A stretch of 64,000 bases of DNA from NCBI RefSeq assembly GCF_000380335.1, contig NC_021149.1, positions 3,462,501-3,526,500 of the forward strand, given 5' to 3'. Under the pieces are notes generated by a model that had not been told where the DNA came from, searched no databases, and saw only the letters and a program-made list of their open reading frames with translations. Shown piece after piece: positions 27,400 to 38,587 of this stretch; the first letter of the stretch is position 1; every line of letters begins with the position of its first letter. Both the position numbers and the translations under genes were made by a program. The DNA comes from Azotobacter vinelandii CA (GTDB lineage: Bacteria; Pseudomonadota; Gammaproteobacteria; Pseudomonadales; Pseudomonadaceae).

Positions 27400-28050
27400 T
27401 CAGCCGCGCTCGGGCTGGAAACGCACGACGAAGCCGCTGAGATTGTGCTGCCGCTTGAGTTGGTCGCGCAGACGGTTGGCTTCGCTCCGCTCGGCGACCG
27501 GCCCGACGTAGATCCGGTTCATCCCATCCACATGGCGGATATAGGCGTTGTAGCCCTGACCGCGCAGGGTCTTCTGCAAGGCCTGGGCATTGGCGGTATT
27601 GGACAGGCTGGCCAATTGGATCGACCAAGCGACGGGCAGGCTGTTGGCATCCAGGCGGCTTGCCTCGGCTGCCTTGGCCTGCGTCGGCGGCGGAGTCGGC
27701 GTGGGAGCGGCAGCCTGAGGCTTGGCCGGCGGCGGCGTGGGCTTGGCTGGCGCCTTGGCGGAAACGGCCGGGGCAGCAGGGGGAACGCTCGGTACGGCTG
27801 CCGCCGGTGCGCCGGCTACCACCGGAACGGACTGCGGCTCCTCCGGCAGAACCACCGGCTCCGGAACCGCAACCGGCTCCAGCTCGACTTTCGGCGCAGG
27901 CGGGGCCTCCGGCATGGGTGGCGCCTCGACCACCACCTGCCGCACCTCGTCCTCGCGGGTGAACAGCATCGGCAGGAAGATCACCGCCAGTGCCAGCATC
28001 ACCAAGGCACCGATCATCCGCTGCTTGAGCCTCTTATCCAGCCAGGCCAT
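27400..28050 (-). CDS. dedD: SPOR-domain protein, DedD-like
   Basis: 216 residues. A short cytosolic N-terminus and a single membrane helix (MIGALVMLALAVIFLPMLF, about 12-30) are followed by a long Pro/Ala-rich periplasmic linker (40-135) and a C-terminal SPOR domain (AWSIQLASLSNTANAQALQ, YNAYIRHVDGMNRIYVGPV), which binds denuded glycan at the division septum. It fits DedD, a late divisome protein. It overlaps folC by 17 bases, the usual folC-dedD-cvpA order. Confidence 0.9.
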   Translation of the reverse strand: MAWLDKRLKQRMIGALVMLALAVIFLPMLFTREDEVRQVVVEAPPMPEAPPAPKVELEPVAVPEPVVLPEEPQSVPVVAGAPAAAVPSVPPAAPAVSAKAPAKPTPPPAKPQAAAPTPTPPPTQAKAAEASRLDANSLPVAWSIQLASLSNTANAQALQKTLRGQGYNAYIRHVDGMNRIYVGPVAERSEANRLRDQLKRQHNLSGFVVRFQPERG

Positions 28051-29335
28051 CCCCTTTCTCCTCTTGCCGGCTCAACCACTCGAGCGCCTCGGCCACACAG
28101 TAAAAAGAACCGAACACCAGAATTTCATCACCCTCGACGGCCCGCTGGCACTGCGCCTGCAGCGCCTCGGCGACATCAACGCACACCGCAACCGACGCCC
28201 CGCGCTCCCGCAGGGCGGCTGCCAACCCCTCGGCCGGAAGGCTTCGCGGCGTCGGCAACGGAGCCACCGCCCAATGCCGGACCTGTGGCAGCAGGGGCTC
28301 CAGCACACCGGACAGATCCTTGTCGGTGAGCAGGCCGAAAACCGCCAGACGCCGCCCTGCGGGCGGACGGGCGGCAAGGCGCCGGGCCAGATAGGCTGCG
28401 GCATGGGGATTGTGCCCGACGTCCAGCAGGAACGACAGACGCCGGCCCTGCCAGCGAATCCGGCGCCGTTCGAGACGGCCGCCCAGGCGCGTGGCGCCCA
28501 GGGCCTGCGCAATGGACCCGGCCTCCCAGGGCAGACCGGACAGGGCATGGACCTGCAGCGCCAGCGCCGCGCTCTCGACCGGCAAGTCGAGCAGTGGCAG
28601 CCCCTCCAGTTCGAGCCGCTCGCCGGTGGCACCGCAACCGCGCCAGCTCCAGGCGCCCTCGCCGGGAATCAGCTCATAATCCGGCCCCCGTCTGTAAAGC
28701 GGCGCGTCCAGAGAAGCGGCCCGCTCCAGCAGAGGCATCGGCGGATCGGGATCGCCGCAAACGACCGGCCGGCCGGCACGGAAGATTCCAGCCTTCTCGA
28801 AAGCCACCGAGTCGCGAGTATCGCCCAGCCACTCGGCATGATCCAGGGCGATGCTGGTAACCACGGCCACGTCGGCATCGACCAGATTGACCGCATCCAG
28901 CCGCCCTCCCAGGCCTACCTCCAGCACGGCGGCGTCCAGCCCGGCCCGCTCGAACAACCAGAAAGCGGCAAGGGTGCCCATCTCGAAATAGGTCAGGGTG
29001 ATCCCGCCGCGCGCCGCCTCCACCACGGCAAAGGCCTGGCACAAGGCGGCGTCGTCGACCTCGCTGCCATCGATCCGCACGCGCTCGTTGTAACGCAGCA
29101 GATGGGGAGAACTGTAGACGCCGACCCTGAGCCCCTGTGCCCCCATCAGCGCAGCGAGAAACGCACAGGTGGAACCCTTGCCGTTGGTCCCGGTGACAGT
29201 CACCACCCATGGCGCCGGTCGCCCCAGGCCCAACCGGCGCGCCACCTCGCGCGAGCGCTCCAGCCCCATGTCGATGGACACGGGGTGCAAGCGCTCGAGA
29301 TAGGCGAGCCAGTCGGCAAGGCTACGTTCGATCAT
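28034..29335 (-). CDS. folC: Bifunctional folylpolyglutamate/dihydrofolate synthase
   Basis: 433 residues of the Mur-ligase-like fold. ATP loop [13 protein letters not shown], then [17 protein letters not shown], then the [25 protein letters not shown] region with the carbamylated-lysine site, and DVGHNPHAA in the C-terminal domain. It adds glutamate to dihydropteroate and to folates in the cytosol. Overlaps accD by ATGA and dedD by 17 bases, so translation is coupled along the cluster. Confidence 0.95.
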   Translation of the reverse strand: MIERSLADWLAYLERLHPVSIDMGLERSREVARRLGLGRPAPWVVTVTGTNGKGSTCAFLAALMGAQGLRVGVYSSPHLLRYNERVRIDGSEVDDAALCQAFAVVEAARGGITLTYFEMGTLAAFWLFERAGLDAAVLEVGLGGRLDAVNLVDADVAVVTSIALDHAEWLGDTRDSVAFEKAGIFRAGRPVVCGDPDPPMPLLERAASLDAPLYRRGPDYELIPGEGAWSWRGCGATGERLELEGLPLLDLPVESAALALQVHALSGLPWEAGSIAQALGATRLGGRLERRRIRWQGRRLSFLLDVGHNPHAAAYLARRLAARPPAGRRLAVFGLLTDKDLSGVLEPLLPQVRHWAVAPLPTPRSLPAEGLAAALRERGASVAVCVDVAEALQAQCQRAVEGDEILVFGSFYCVAEALEWLSRQEEKGDGLAG

Positions 29336-30267
29336 ACTGTGACATTATCCATGACCATGTCGATCTCGGTCGCGGAGTCCTCTTCCGTCTCGGGAGTCGT
29401 GGCCGCGTGGTCGCGCCAGTGCGTCAATTGGGCGAGCAGACGAGCCAGGCGCGGACGCAACTGCTGGCGTGGAACGATCAGGTCGATGGCGCCATGCTCC
29501 AGCAGGAACTCGCTGCGCTGGAAGCCCTCGGGCAGCTTCTCGCGCACGGTCTGCTCGATCACCCGCGGACCGGCGAAGCCGATCAGCGCCTGGGGCTCCG
29601 CGACTATGACATCGCCGAGCATGGCCAGACTGGCGGAAACGCCACCATAGACGGGATCGGTCAGCACCGAGACGAACGGGATACCCTCTTCGCGCAGACG
29701 CGCCAGGACTGCCGACGTCTTGGCCATCTGCATAAGGGAGATCAGCGCCTCCTGCATGCGCGCCCCGCCGGACGCCGCGAAGCAGATGAAGGGACAACGC
29801 CGCTCGAGGGCCACATTGGCCGCCTGCACGAAGCGCTCGCCGACAACGGCCCCCATGGAGCCGCCCATGAAGGAGAACTCGAAGGCACAGGCAACCACCG
29901 GCATGCCCTGCAGGGTACCGCTCATGGAAATCAGCGCGTCCTTCTCACCGGTCTGCTTCTGCGCCGCGGCAAGGCGATCCTTGTACTTCTTGCTGTCGCG
30001 GAACTTCAAGCGGTCCACCGGCTCCAGTTCCGCGCCGATTTCCTCACGCCCCTCGGCATCGAGAAAGATGTTCAGCCGGGTGCGCGCACCGATGCGCATG
30101 TGGTGATCACACTTGGGGCAGACCTCCAGGGTCTTTTCCAGCTCGGGCTTGTACAGCACCGCGTCACAGGACGGACACTTGTGCCAGAGGCCTTCCGGCA
30201 CCGAGCTTTTCCGCACCTCGGAACGCATGATCGAGGGGATCAGCTTGTCTACCAACCAGTTGCTCAT
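29332..30267 (-). CDS. accD: Acetyl-CoA carboxylase carboxyltransferase subunit beta
   Basis: 311 residues. An N-terminal C4 zinc ribbon (C31, C34, C50, C53) precedes a crotonase-fold carboxyltransferase domain with [19 protein letters not shown] and [19 protein letters not shown]. With AccA it transfers carboxyl from biotin to acetyl-CoA, giving malonyl-CoA. The C-terminal tail is acidic (about the last 30 residues). First gene of accD-folC-dedD. Confidence 0.97.
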   Translation of the reverse strand: MSNWLVDKLIPSIMRSEVRKSSVPEGLWHKCPSCDAVLYKPELEKTLEVCPKCDHHMRIGARTRLNIFLDAEGREEIGAELEPVDRLKFRDSKKYKDRLAAAQKQTGEKDALISMSGTLQGMPVVACAFEFSFMGGSMGAVVGERFVQAANVALERRCPFICFAASGGARMQEALISLMQMAKTSAVLARLREEGIPFVSVLTDPVYGGVSASLAMLGDVIVAEPQALIGFAGPRVIEQTVREKLPEGFQRSEFLLEHGAIDLIVPRQQLRPRLARLLAQLTHWRDHAATTPETEEDSATEIDMVMDNVTV

Positions 30268-30600
30268 GCTTTATGTTCTCCGCAGCTTTGGGACCCGACG
30301 CACGGCGCCCCATGGCCCCACGCCCGTTTTGAGCAAATTCACGAATATATCCGCCTGCCGGTGGGGTCCGGAGCCTGGCGATCTTCCGCCCGGCCGAACG
30401 CCACTGCCGCACCAGCCAGCGGTTACCTGAGCGACGAGCACCGGATGGTGCCGTCATGAACAGCAAGCAGAGCCGATATGCAGCGAAAGGCAGTTTCGCG
30501 GCAGCGGCAGCTTGCTAATGGACGGTGCCGAATCGTCCACCGTCACATGGCAGCGCACGCCATCTTCTCCACGCAACCCGAGCAGCACAGTCTCTGCCCT
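30268..30600. other. Intergenic region between trpF and accD
   Basis: 333 bases without a recognisable gene. It should contain the accD promoter and leader; no clear consensus promoter or terminator was found. Confidence 0.5.
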
Positions 30601-31221
30601 TCAGGCGTTGCGCACCTCGCGGATGAAGGCGCGAACCTTCTCCGCATCCTTCACGCCTTTCTCCGCCTCGACACCGCCACTGACGTCCACCGCATAGGGA
30701 GAGACCCGGGCGATCGCGACACGCACGTTCCGTACGCTCAGTCCACCGGCCAGAATCACCGGCTTGGGCAGGCCCCGCGGCACCAGCGACCAGTCGAAGG
30801 ATTCGCCGGTTCCTCCCGGCACTCCGGGAACATAGGCATCCAGAAGAATGCCACTGGCGTTGCAGTACTCCAGGCAGCGGGCGGCTATGTCCTCTCCAGG
30901 ACGGACTCTTAATGCCTTGATGTAGGGGCGACCATGCCCCTCGCAATCGGCAGGCGTTTCATCGCCATGAAATTGCAGAAGATCCAGTGGCAATTCGTCA
31001 AGAATTCCGCCGACTTCGCCACGAGTGGCATTGACGAAAAGCCCGACCGCGGTCACGAACGGAGGCAAGGCGGCGACGATCGCTTTCGCCTGCCGCAACG
31101 TCACGGCCCGCGGGCTTTTCGGATAGAACACCAGGCCGATGGCGTCGACGCCCGCTTCGGCGGCCACGAGAGCATCCTCGACCCGGGTAATCCCACAGAT
31201 TTTGCTGCGAACGGCTGCCAA
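30601..31221 (-). CDS. trpF: Phosphoribosylanthranilate isomerase
   Basis: 206 residues, complete TIM barrel. The N-terminus KICGITR contains the general-base Cys, [11 protein letters not shown] is the family signature, and [20 protein letters not shown] carries the catalytic Asp and phosphate loop. It converts N-(5-phosphoribosyl)anthranilate to CdRP in tryptophan synthesis. As in pseudomonads it lies between truA and accD instead of with the other trp genes. Confidence 0.96.
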   Translation of the reverse strand: MAAVRSKICGITRVEDALVAAEAGVDAIGLVFYPKSPRAVTLRQAKAIVAALPPFVTAVGLFVNATRGEVGGILDELPLDLLQFHGDETPADCEGHGRPYIKALRVRPGEDIAARCLEYCNASGILLDAYVPGVPGGTGESFDWSLVPRGLPKPVILAGGLSVRNVRVAIARVSPYAVDVSGGVEAEKGVKDAEKVRAFIREVRNA

Positions 31222-31303
31222 TTTGTCTACACCCCGGAAAAGGCTCCAAATGGTAACAAAAGAAGCATCCGCTGCAAGCCTGATCGTCCTCCGGCGATGG
31301 GGG

Positions 31304-32170
31304 TCAACCTAGCCGGCAATCCGGCAGACCCGACAGAAAGTGCGGTCCCAGGTAGCGCTGCGGCAGCTCGAACTCTTGCGGATAATCGACCTGCACCAGA
31401 TACAAGCCATAGGGATGCGCCGTCACCCCGCCCTTGTGACGCTGACGGCCCTCCAGCACTTCCCGCGCCCATTCGACGGGACGCTCGCCCGCCCCTATGG
31501 TCATCAGCACACCGGCGATGTTGCGCACCATGTGATGCAGAAAGGCATTGGCCCGAATGTCCAGCACGATCAAACGACCGTGCCGGATCAGTTGAAGATG
31601 GTGAACCGTCTTGATCGGCGACCTGGCCTGGCACTGGCTGGCGCGAAAGGCACTGAAATCATGGCAGCCGACCAGCGGCCGGGCAGCCTGGCGCATACGC
31701 TCGATATCGAGCGGCCGGTGGTTCCAGGTGACCTCCTCGGCCATGTGTGCCGGGCGGATCGGGTCGTTGTAGATGACATAACGGTAACGCCGGGCCGTCG
31801 CACTGAAGCGCGCATGGAAATGCGCCGGCATTTCCCGGGCCCAGGCCACACTGATGTCCGCGGGCAGGTTCATGTTGGCCCCCATGGTCCAGGCATGCAT
31901 GCTGCGCTCGATCGGGGTATCGAAATGCACCACCTGACCGCTGGCATGCACCAGGGCGTCGGTGCGTCCCGCACACACCACGTTCAATGGAACGCCGCCG
32001 GCGACCCTGGACAGGGCCGACTCGAGCGCCGCCTGGATCGAGGCCACCCTGGGGTTCTGGCGCTGGAAACCATGGTAACGGGCGCCCCGATACTCGAGTC
32101 CCAGGGCTACCCTGCAAAAGCCAGCGGCAGCCACTTCGGCTGCCGCGGTCGATACGTTTTCTTCGCTCAT
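31304..32170 (-). CDS. truA: tRNA pseudouridine(38-40) synthase
   Basis: 288 residues. Catalytic Asp at about 71 in [18 protein letters not shown], and RRYRYVIYN and [14 protein letters not shown] complete the family pattern. It isomerises uridines in the anticodon arm of tRNAs. It begins three bases after the fimV stop, and trpF follows 82 bases downstream. Confidence 0.96.
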   Translation of the reverse strand: MSEENVSTAAAEVAAAGFCRVALGLEYRGARYHGFQRQNPRVASIQAALESALSRVAGGVPLNVVCAGRTDALVHASGQVVHFDTPIERSMHAWTMGANMNLPADISVAWAREMPAHFHARFSATARRYRYVIYNDPIRPAHMAEEVTWNHRPLDIERMRQAARPLVGCHDFSAFRASQCQARSPIKTVHHLQLIRHGRLIVLDIRANAFLHHMVRNIAGVLMTIGAGERPVEWAREVLEGRQRHKGGVTAHPYGLYLVQVDYPQEFELPQRYLGPHFLSGLPDCRLG

Positions 32171-32173
32171 CGA

Positions 32174-35014
32174 TCAGGTCAAGCGGGAGGACATTTCACG
32201 CGCTTCCTGCCGCTGAACTTCATTCCCTTCGTTCAATACTTCCTCAAGGATATCGCGGGCGCCTTCGGTATCGCCCATGTCGATATAGGCGCGAGCCAGA
32301 TCCAGCTTGGTGGCGGTTTCGTCCGCATCGGCCAGGAAATCGAAGTCCTCGCTCTCCACCGGATCACCTTGCGAACGAGCCGCCGGCTGCGTATCGCCCT
32401 CGCCCAGCCCGGCGGCCAGTCGCTTGAGCTCGACATCCAGCTCATCCAGTTGGGCCACGAGGCCCGACACCCCCTGGCCCTCCGATGCACCATCGCTTGA
32501 TGGCAGCTCGAATCCCGAAGCCTCCGGAGTGGGGGCGATGGAAAAATCGTCGTCTACGGGCAGCTCGAAGCCGTCGAACAGCCCCTCCTCGAGAAGAAAC
32601 GCCTCCTCCGGGGAAAGCGTCTCGTCCAATGCAGCGACGGGAAGCTCGGGGGCGCCCGGGTCGAGCGCGGGGAATGCCTTGTCCCCGGTTGCTGGTCCGG
32701 TCAGCGGTAGGGGAGCCAAGGAGATACCCTCCGGATCTTCGTCCAATTCGAAATCGATGGCCTCATCGGGAAGGTCCAGGTCGAAGGAGAAATCCTCGAT
32801 CAAAGGCTCCTCCACAGGCGACGCCAACCGCGGCGCTTCGTCCTGCGTCAGGTCGCCCGGAGTCGATGTAGCATCGTCCTGGGCGGAATGCTGAAGATCC
32901 CTTTCCAGCTCGGCCTCCAGATCATCCAACCTCAGGCCGATATCGGCTGCAAGAAGTTGGGGCGGCTCGGACTCTTCCGCCAGCGAAGGCCGCTCCTGCG
33001 CCCCTTCGGACGACTCCGGTCCGCTTGCCAGGGCGGAACCTGCCAGAGCGATGGTGGCGAAACCGGCCATGGCCGGATACTTCATCTTCAGGTGATCGAC
33101 CTGTGACTGGGCGCCAGCGGTTTCGCGCAGCGCCCGCTCCTGACGGGCGAAACCCTCACGATCGCCAAGCTCGGCACGAACCTCCATCAGCTTCAGGCGC
33201 AGCTCGCTGCGCCCTGGCTCGGCGGCGCAGGCAGCTTCCAGCGACTCGGCAGCCTCCTTGAAGCGGCCGCAGGCAATATGCTCTTCGGCTTCACTCACTG
33301 CATCCCGCTTCGGCCCTGCCCCGGAGAACCCGTTCAACAGGGTGGGCTCGACGGGCAGCCGCGACAAGCCGGCATCCAGCCGAGTATCAGTCATGCCACC
33401 CTCGTCATCTTCATCCTGGAAGTCGGTCTTCTTCGCCGCACGTCGACGGGCTACCAGCAAGCCCAACAGCAGCGCGGCGGCGGCACCGCCGCCCAGTGAC
33501 GGAAGCAGCAGCGGATTGCTCAGGATGGAGTCGACCAGAGCGGTCGGCCCCGACGCGACAGTCGACTGCGGCGGCCGGGGAGCCGCCGGCTCGGTCGGTG
33601 CGGGCTGCTGCGGGGTATCGGCGGCCGGTTCGGCCACTGGCGGCACGGAAGGCGCGACGACAGCGGAGGGTGGGACAGGAACGGCGGAGACGGCTTCGGA
33701 CTGCTCAGGGACGACGGCTGGCGGTGCAGCGGGCGCAGATGCCTCTACGTCGGAGGATGCAACCGCCATCCGCGCGGGAACGTCGCTCGCGGACTCCGCT
33801 TGGCCGGCTGCCGGTGCGTCGACGACAGCGGATTGCGCCTGCACCGGATTGCCGGCGGCCAGATCGGCGGAAGCGCCTCCACCAGCCTCGTCCGATTGCG
33901 CCAGGTTCGCCTGCAGCCTGGCCAGTTGCTCGTCCTTGAGAGCGATCAGGCGCTGCAACTTGTCCAACTGGCTCTGCAGGTCATTCATGCGGCTCTTCAG
34001 CTCGGCATTCTCGCGCTGGGTCGCATCGAGATTTTCCTTGGCCACTGCCAGCTTGTCGGCAGCCGCCTTGCCATCCGCTCCCTGGTCGCTACCGGCAGTC
34101 GCCTTGCCGCCGTCGGCGGCGACCAGGCGCAGGCTATCGCCGGTCTCCACGCGCGCCGGCGCGGCGCCGGCCTCGGTACGATGGGTCGCATCCAACTGCC
34201 GGGCGGAAGCGACGGCCGGGCGGGCACGATGCTCGCGCCAAGCCGCGTTCTGCGCGGCGACCTCGGCCAGCGCCTCGCTTGCCGAGCGGCGGCGGATCTG
34301 CGTCTCGTCGGGCAGGCGCAAAACCTGCCCCCTCGCCAGACGATTGATGTTGCCATCGAGAAAGGCCTGCGGATTCAGATCCTGGATCGCCAGCATGGTC
34401 TGATGGATGGTGCCCGAGGTCCTCACGCGCTCGGCGACCTTCCACAAGGTGTCGTTGGCGACGGTCCTGTATTTCCTGACTGCCGCGCCGGTGGCCTCCT
34501 GACGCGAAGCGTTCGGCCGGGACGCCGCGGCAGCCGCCGGAGCACGCGGGACGGCACCGGAGCGCTGTTCGGGCAAGGTTTTCTGCGCGGCGGACATGGC
34601 CGTCTGCGACGAATACAGCGGCGGATCGAGCAGCAGCGTATATTCGCGCAACAACCGGCCATTGGGCCAAAGCACTTCCACTAGGAAATTCAGATAAGGC
34701 TCGCGCACCGGCTTGGTGGAGGTCACCCGAATGACACGCTTGCCGTTGGGTCCGATTATTGGCGTGAATTTCAGGTCGTTCAGAAAGTGCTGTCGATCGA
34801 CGCCCGCCTTATCGAACGCATCGGGAGAAGCAAGGGCCGGGGCGATTTCTTCCGCGCCGACATCGCGCGCCTCCAGCAGTTCGATTTCAGCAACCAGAGG
34901 CTGATTCAGCGCGGAACGCAGGGTCACCTCTCCAAGGCCCAGTGCATGGGCCATGCCCGAAGACAGCACCGAGGCCGCCGCGATTGCCAGTGCCAGTTTG
35001 CGAACCCGAACCAT
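32174..35014 (-). CDS. fimV: FimV, peptidoglycan-binding polar hub for type IV pili
   Basis: 946 residues from the ATG at 35014 (AAGGGA seven bases upstream); the frame extends 20 codons further without support. A signal peptide (VRKLALAIAAASVLSSGMAHA) is followed by a conserved periplasmic domain (to ~150), a LysM peptidoglycan-binding domain (about 180-240), a coiled coil (about 325-380), a Pro/Ala/Val-rich linker, one membrane helix (near 505-530), and a long very acidic cytosolic part. It ends in the FimV C-terminal motif (LARAYIDMGDTEGARDILEEV, given only in part as GDTEGARDILEEV). FimV organises the type IV pilus machinery and polar c-di-GMP/cAMP signalling. Confidence 0.95.
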   Translation of the reverse strand: MVRVRKLALAIAAASVLSSGMAHALGLGEVTLRSALNQPLVAEIELLEARDVGAEEIAPALASPDAFDKAGVDRQHFLNDLKFTPIIGPNGKRVIRVTSTKPVREPYLNFLVEVLWPNGRLLREYTLLLDPPLYSSQTAMSAAQKTLPEQRSGAVPRAPAAAAASRPNASRQEATGAAVRKYRTVANDTLWKVAERVRTSGTIHQTMLAIQDLNPQAFLDGNINRLARGQVLRLPDETQIRRRSASEALAEVAAQNAAWREHRARPAVASARQLDATHRTEAGAAPARVETGDSLRLVAADGGKATAGSDQGADGKAAADKLAVAKENLDATQRENAELKSRMNDLQSQLDKLQRLIALKDEQLARLQANLAQSDEAGGGASADLAAGNPVQAQSAVVDAPAAGQAESASDVPARMAVASSDVEASAPAAPPAVVPEQSEAVSAVPVPPSAVVAPSVPPVAEPAADTPQQPAPTEPAAPRPPQSTVASGPTALVDSILSNPLLLPSLGGGAAAALLLGLLVARRRAAKKTDFQDEDDEGGMTDTRLDAGLSRLPVEPTLLNGFSGAGPKRDAVSEAEEHIACGRFKEAAESLEAACAAEPGRSELRLKLMEVRAELGDREGFARQERALRETAGAQSQVDHLKMKYPAMAGFATIALAGSALASGPESSEGAQERPSLAEESEPPQLLAADIGLRLDDLEAELERDLQHSAQDDATSTPGDLTQDEAPRLASPVEEPLIEDFSFDLDLPDEAIDFELDEDPEGISLAPLPLTGPATGDKAFPALDPGAPELPVAALDETLSPEEAFLLEEGLFDGFELPVDDDFSIAPTPEASGFELPSSDGASEGQGVSGLVAQLDELDVELKRLAAGLGEGDTQPAARSQGDPVESEDFDFLADADETATKLDLARAYIDMGDTEGARDILEEVLNEGNEVQRQEAREMSSRLT

Positions 35015-35156
35015 AACGCATCCCTTGAGTGATTTCTCGAGCGGAGAAAGAAATCTGAAACTTGATACCCGCACACTCTGGTCGCCCCCGGCGGCACGCC
35101 AGCCGCCCCCGGTCGAGCCACGCAGTCATAGGTCTTTGAATTCCGGCCAGTATCTT

Positions 35157-36167
35157 TTAGCGACCCTGTTTTATCAATAACTCGGCCAGTTGCACGGCAT
35201 TGAGTGCGGAACCTTTCCGCACGTTATCTGACGCAATCCACAAATCGAGCTCGCACGCATCGTCCACGCCAGTGCGTACTCGACCGACGTAAGCCACATC
35301 CTGCCCGACTGCGTCGCCGATCACCGTCGGACAATCATCCGGCTCGATCAGTTCAAGACCCGGCGCCCGCTCCAGGGCAGCCCGCACGGCCGATGGATCG
35401 ATCGCCTGCGACGCCTGAACGGCAAGACTCAGGCTGTCGCCGAAGAATACCGGGGCCATCAGGCAGGTAACGGAAATCTTCAATTCGGGAGCGTCCAGGA
35501 CCTGCCTCGACTCCTCGACCAGACGTCTTTCCAGTCCGGTGTGTCCCGCCGTGTCGCTCTCCCCGACCCGTCCCAGCAGATTGAAGGCGATCTGCCGATC
35601 GAAGAAGCGGGGCTCGGGCGGACGCCCGTTGAGCAATTCGGTCGTCTGCCTGGCCAATTCCGCCACCCCTTCACGGCCCAGGCTGGACACCGGCAGACAA
35701 GCCGTCACCCCCAGATGCCGCCACCGCACGAGTGGACGCAACGGAGCCAGCGCCAGGGCCAGGGCGACCACCTGGGAGGCGGGACTGGTCACCTGGCAGG
35801 GAGCCTCGAGTTTCTCCAGCACCTGAGGATTGACCTCCGCCACCACCCGCGGCGCCTGTTGCAGCGGCAGAGCGCCGCTCAGGTCGACCAGCATGCAGCC
35901 GGCGGCCCGGGCCTGCGAGGCATATTGCCGGGTCACGGCCTGGCCGGCGGCGAAGAAGACCAGGCGCACCTGAGCGAAATCGAACGCCTCGATGCTCTTG
36001 ACCCGCAGGTTGCGCCCCTTGAAGGACACCGACTTGCCTGCGGAGGCCGGACTGGCCAGCAGGTGCAACTGGCCGACCGGGAAATCGCGCTCTTCGAGTA
36101 TCTCGACGATCGCTGCACCCACGGTACCGGTGGCACCCACTATGGCTATATCGATGGCTGGACTCAT
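35157..36167 (-). CDS. usg: Usg-like aspartate-semialdehyde dehydrogenase homologue
   Basis: 336 residues from the ATG at 36167 (AGGAG upstream). The N-terminal dinucleotide motif (IAIVGATGTVGAAIVEIL) and overall plan match aspartate-semialdehyde dehydrogenase, but the position of the catalytic Cys (NC-S/T in active enzymes) reads SPASQ, so it is probably not an active dehydrogenase. This is the usual state of Usg, which sits beside asd in pseudomonads. Function unresolved. A strong hairpin separates it from asd. Confidence 0.88.
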   Translation of the reverse strand: MSPAIDIAIVGATGTVGAAIVEILEERDFPVGQLHLLASPASAGKSVSFKGRNLRVKSIEAFDFAQVRLVFFAAGQAVTRQYASQARAAGCMLVDLSGALPLQQAPRVVAEVNPQVLEKLEAPCQVTSPASQVVALALALAPLRPLVRWRHLGVTACLPVSSLGREGVAELARQTTELLNGRPPEPRFFDRQIAFNLLGRVGESDTAGHTGLERRLVEESRQVLDAPELKISVTCLMAPVFFGDSLSLAVQASQAIDPSAVRAALERAPGLELIEPDDCPTVIGDAVGQDVAYVGRVRTGVDDACELDLWIASDNVRKGSALNAVQLAELLIKQGR

Positions 36168-36266
36168 GAGTGAGGAGTCTCCTGAAACGAAAGCACGCCC
36201 GGGAGTGGGTCGGGAAGGAAAACAGGCGGATGACGGCCCGTGGCAAGGCAATCGGGGCGCCATAAT

Positions 36267-36299
36267 GCAGAGCGCCGCGGTAGTGCCGCGGCGCTCTGC
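36267..36299. terminator. Strong hairpin between asd and usg
   Basis: Perfect 14-bp GC-rich arms (GCAGAGCGCCGCGG and its complement) with a 5-base loop TAGTG, 25 bases after the asd stop. No long T-run follows, so it may act as an attenuating or mRNA-end-protecting structure and not as a full terminator. Confidence 0.6.
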
Positions 36300-36324
36300 G
36301 TCCGTCGTGAAGACAGGAAGGCTG

Positions 36325-37437
36325 TCAACGCTCCAGCAGGATACGCAGCATGCGCCGCAGCGGCTCGGCCGCCCCCCACAGCAACTGATCGCCGACGGTG
36401 AAGGCGCCGAGGTACTGCGAGCCCATGTTGAGCTTGCGCAGACGTCCGACCGGGACCGTCAGGGTGCCGGTGATCGCCGCCGGGCTCAGCTCCTGCATGC
36501 TGGCCTCGCGGTGGTTCGGCACCAGCTTCACCCAGGGGTTGTGCTGGCTGATCAGCCCCTCGATGTCGGCGATCGGCACATCCTTGTTCAGCTTGATGGT
36601 CAGAGCCTGGCTATGGCAGCGCATGGCACCGACACGCACGCAGATGCCGTCGACCGGGATCGGGTTCTTGATGCGACCGAGGATCTTGTTGGTCTCGGCC
36701 TGCCCTTTCCACTCCTCGCGGCTCTGGCCGTTGGGCAGCTCCTTGTCGATGTAGGGGATCAGGCTGCCAGCCAGCGGTACGCCGAAATGATCCACCGGGA
36801 ACTCGGCGCTGCGCTGAGTTTCGGCGACCTTGCGGTCGATCTCGAGAATGGCGCTGGCCGGATCGGCCAGTTCGGCGGCCACCGCTGCATTGATCGTGCC
36901 CATCTGACGGATCAGTTCGCGCATATTCTGCGCGCCGGCGCCGGAAGCGGCCTGATAGGTCATGGCGCTCATCCAGTCGACCAGGCCGGCCTCGTAGAGG
37001 CCACCCAGGGCCATGAGCATCAGGCTGACGGTGCAGTTGCCGCCGATGTAGTTCTTGACCCCGGCGTCCAGGGACTGGTCGATCACCCGGCGGTTGACCG
37101 GGTCCAGGACTATGACCGCATCGTCGGCCATGCGCAGGCTGGAGGCCGCATCGATCCAGTAGCCCTGCCAGCCGGCCTCGCGCAGTTTGGGGAAGACTTC
37201 GCTGGTGTAGTCGCCGCCCTGGCAGGTGATGATCGCGTCGAGGCTCTTCAGCTCCTCGATGCTGTAGGCATCCTTCAGCGGCACGGTTTCCTTGCCGATC
37301 GCCGGCCCCTGGCCGCCCACGCTGGAGGTGGTGAAGAACACCGGCTCGATCAGGTCGAAGTCCCGCTCTTCCAGCATTCGCTGCATGAGCACGGAACCGA
37401 CCATGCCGCGCCAACCGATCAGACCTACACGTTTCAT
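36325..37437 (-). CDS. asd: Aspartate-semialdehyde dehydrogenase
   Basis: 370 residues from the ATG at 37437, the standard length. N-terminus [20 protein letters not shown], catalytic Cys135 in [12 protein letters not shown], and the substrate His region ([16 protein letters not shown]). It reduces aspartyl phosphate to aspartate semialdehyde, the branch point to lysine, diaminopimelate, threonine and methionine. It lies 50 bases downstream of leuB and upstream of its silent homologue usg. Confidence 0.97.
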   Translation of the reverse strand: MKRVGLIGWRGMVGSVLMQRMLEERDFDLIEPVFFTTSSVGGQGPAIGKETVPLKDAYSIEELKSLDAIITCQGGDYTSEVFPKLREAGWQGYWIDAASSLRMADDAVIVLDPVNRRVIDQSLDAGVKNYIGGNCTVSLMLMALGGLYEAGLVDWMSAMTYQAASGAGAQNMRELIRQMGTINAAVAAELADPASAILEIDRKVAETQRSAEFPVDHFGVPLAGSLIPYIDKELPNGQSREEWKGQAETNKILGRIKNPIPVDGICVRVGAMRCHSQALTIKLNKDVPIADIEGLISQHNPWVKLVPNHREASMQELSPAAITGTLTVPVGRLRKLNMGSQYLGAFTVGDQLLWGAAEPLRRMLRILLER

Positions 37438-37487
37438 TGCAACTGCACCTGTATGGAAATGGCCCGCATTAAAGGCGAACCGGAAGC

Positions 37488-38570
37488 TTACAACGTGGCA
37501 AGCGCTGCGACTACCGCATCGCCCATCTCGGCCGTGCCGACCTTCCGGCAGCCCTCCGACCAGATGTCGCCGGTGCGCAGCCCCTGGTCCAGCACCTTGC
37601 TGACCGCCTGCTCGATGGCGTTGGCCGCCTCGACCTGGCCGAAGCTGTAACGCAGCATCATCGATACCGAGAGGATGGTGGCCAGCGGATTGGCGATACC
37701 CTTGCCGGCGATGTCCGGCGCGCTGCCGTGGCACGGCTCGTACATGCCCTTGTTGTCGGCGTCCAGCGAAGCCGACGGCAGCATGCCGATCGAGCCGGTG
37801 AGCATGGAAGCCTCGTCCGACAGGATGTCGCCGAACATGTTGTCGGTGACGATCACGTCGAATTGCTTGGGCGCACGCACCAGTTGCATGGCCGCGTTGT
37901 CGACGTACATGTGCGACAGCACGACGTCCGGATAGTCCTTGGCGACCTCCTCGACCACCGCACGCCACAGTTGGCTGGAGGCCAGTACGTTGGCCTTGTC
38001 CACCGAGCACAGCTTCTTGCCGCGCACGCGCGCCATGTCGAAACCGACCTTGGCGATGCGGCGGATCTCGCTTTCGCTGTACGGCAGGGTGTCGTAGGCC
38101 ATGCGCTCGCCGTTCGCAAGCAACCGGCTCTCGCGCGGGGCGCCGAAGTAGATGCCGCCGGTCAGTTCGCGGACGATGAGGATGTCCAGGCCGGCGACCA
38201 CTTCGGGCCTGAGGGTGGAGGCCTCGGCCAGTTGCGGATAGAGCAGCGCCGGGCGCAGGTTGCCGAACAGGCCCAGTTGCGAACGGATTTTCAGCAGGCC
38301 GCGCTCCGGGCGGATGGCCGGGTCGATGGCGTCCCATTTCGGACCGCCGACGGCGCCGAGCAGGATGGCATCGGCGGCGCGCGCGCGCTCCAGGGTCTCG
38401 TCGGCCAGCGGCACGCCGTACTTGTCGACGGCCGCCCCGCCCAGTTCGTCGTAGCCCAGTACGAAGCCCAGTTGGTACTTCTCGTTGGCCAACTGCAGGA
38501 CCTTAACCGCCTCGGCCATGATTTCCGGGCCGATGCCGTCGCCCGGAAGAACCAGAATCTGCTTGCTCAT
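37488..38570 (-). CDS. leuB: 3-isopropylmalate dehydrogenase
   Basis: 360 residues. It begins [20 protein letters not shown] and carries the substrate-binding [10 protein letters not shown], the metal-binding [15 protein letters not shown], and [15 protein letters not shown] for NAD. Third enzyme of leucine synthesis, oxidative decarboxylation of 3-isopropylmalate. Downstream of leuC and leuD, separated from leuD by a palindromic element. Confidence 0.97.
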   Translation of the reverse strand: MSKQILVLPGDGIGPEIMAEAVKVLQLANEKYQLGFVLGYDELGGAAVDKYGVPLADETLERARAADAILLGAVGGPKWDAIDPAIRPERGLLKIRSQLGLFGNLRPALLYPQLAEASTLRPEVVAGLDILIVRELTGGIYFGAPRESRLLANGERMAYDTLPYSESEIRRIAKVGFDMARVRGKKLCSVDKANVLASSQLWRAVVEEVAKDYPDVVLSHMYVDNAAMQLVRAPKQFDVIVTDNMFGDILSDEASMLTGSIGMLPSASLDADNKGMYEPCHGSAPDIAGKGIANPLATILSVSMMLRYSFGQVEAANAIEQAVSKVLDQGLRTGDIWSEGCRKVGTAEMGDAVVAALATL

Positions 38571-38587
38571 TGCGTTTCCTCTATACC

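Noticed and set aside
36325-38337. 670-codon frame for asd
   Set aside because: The first 300 codons are out-of-frame leuB; the family start is the ATG at 37437.
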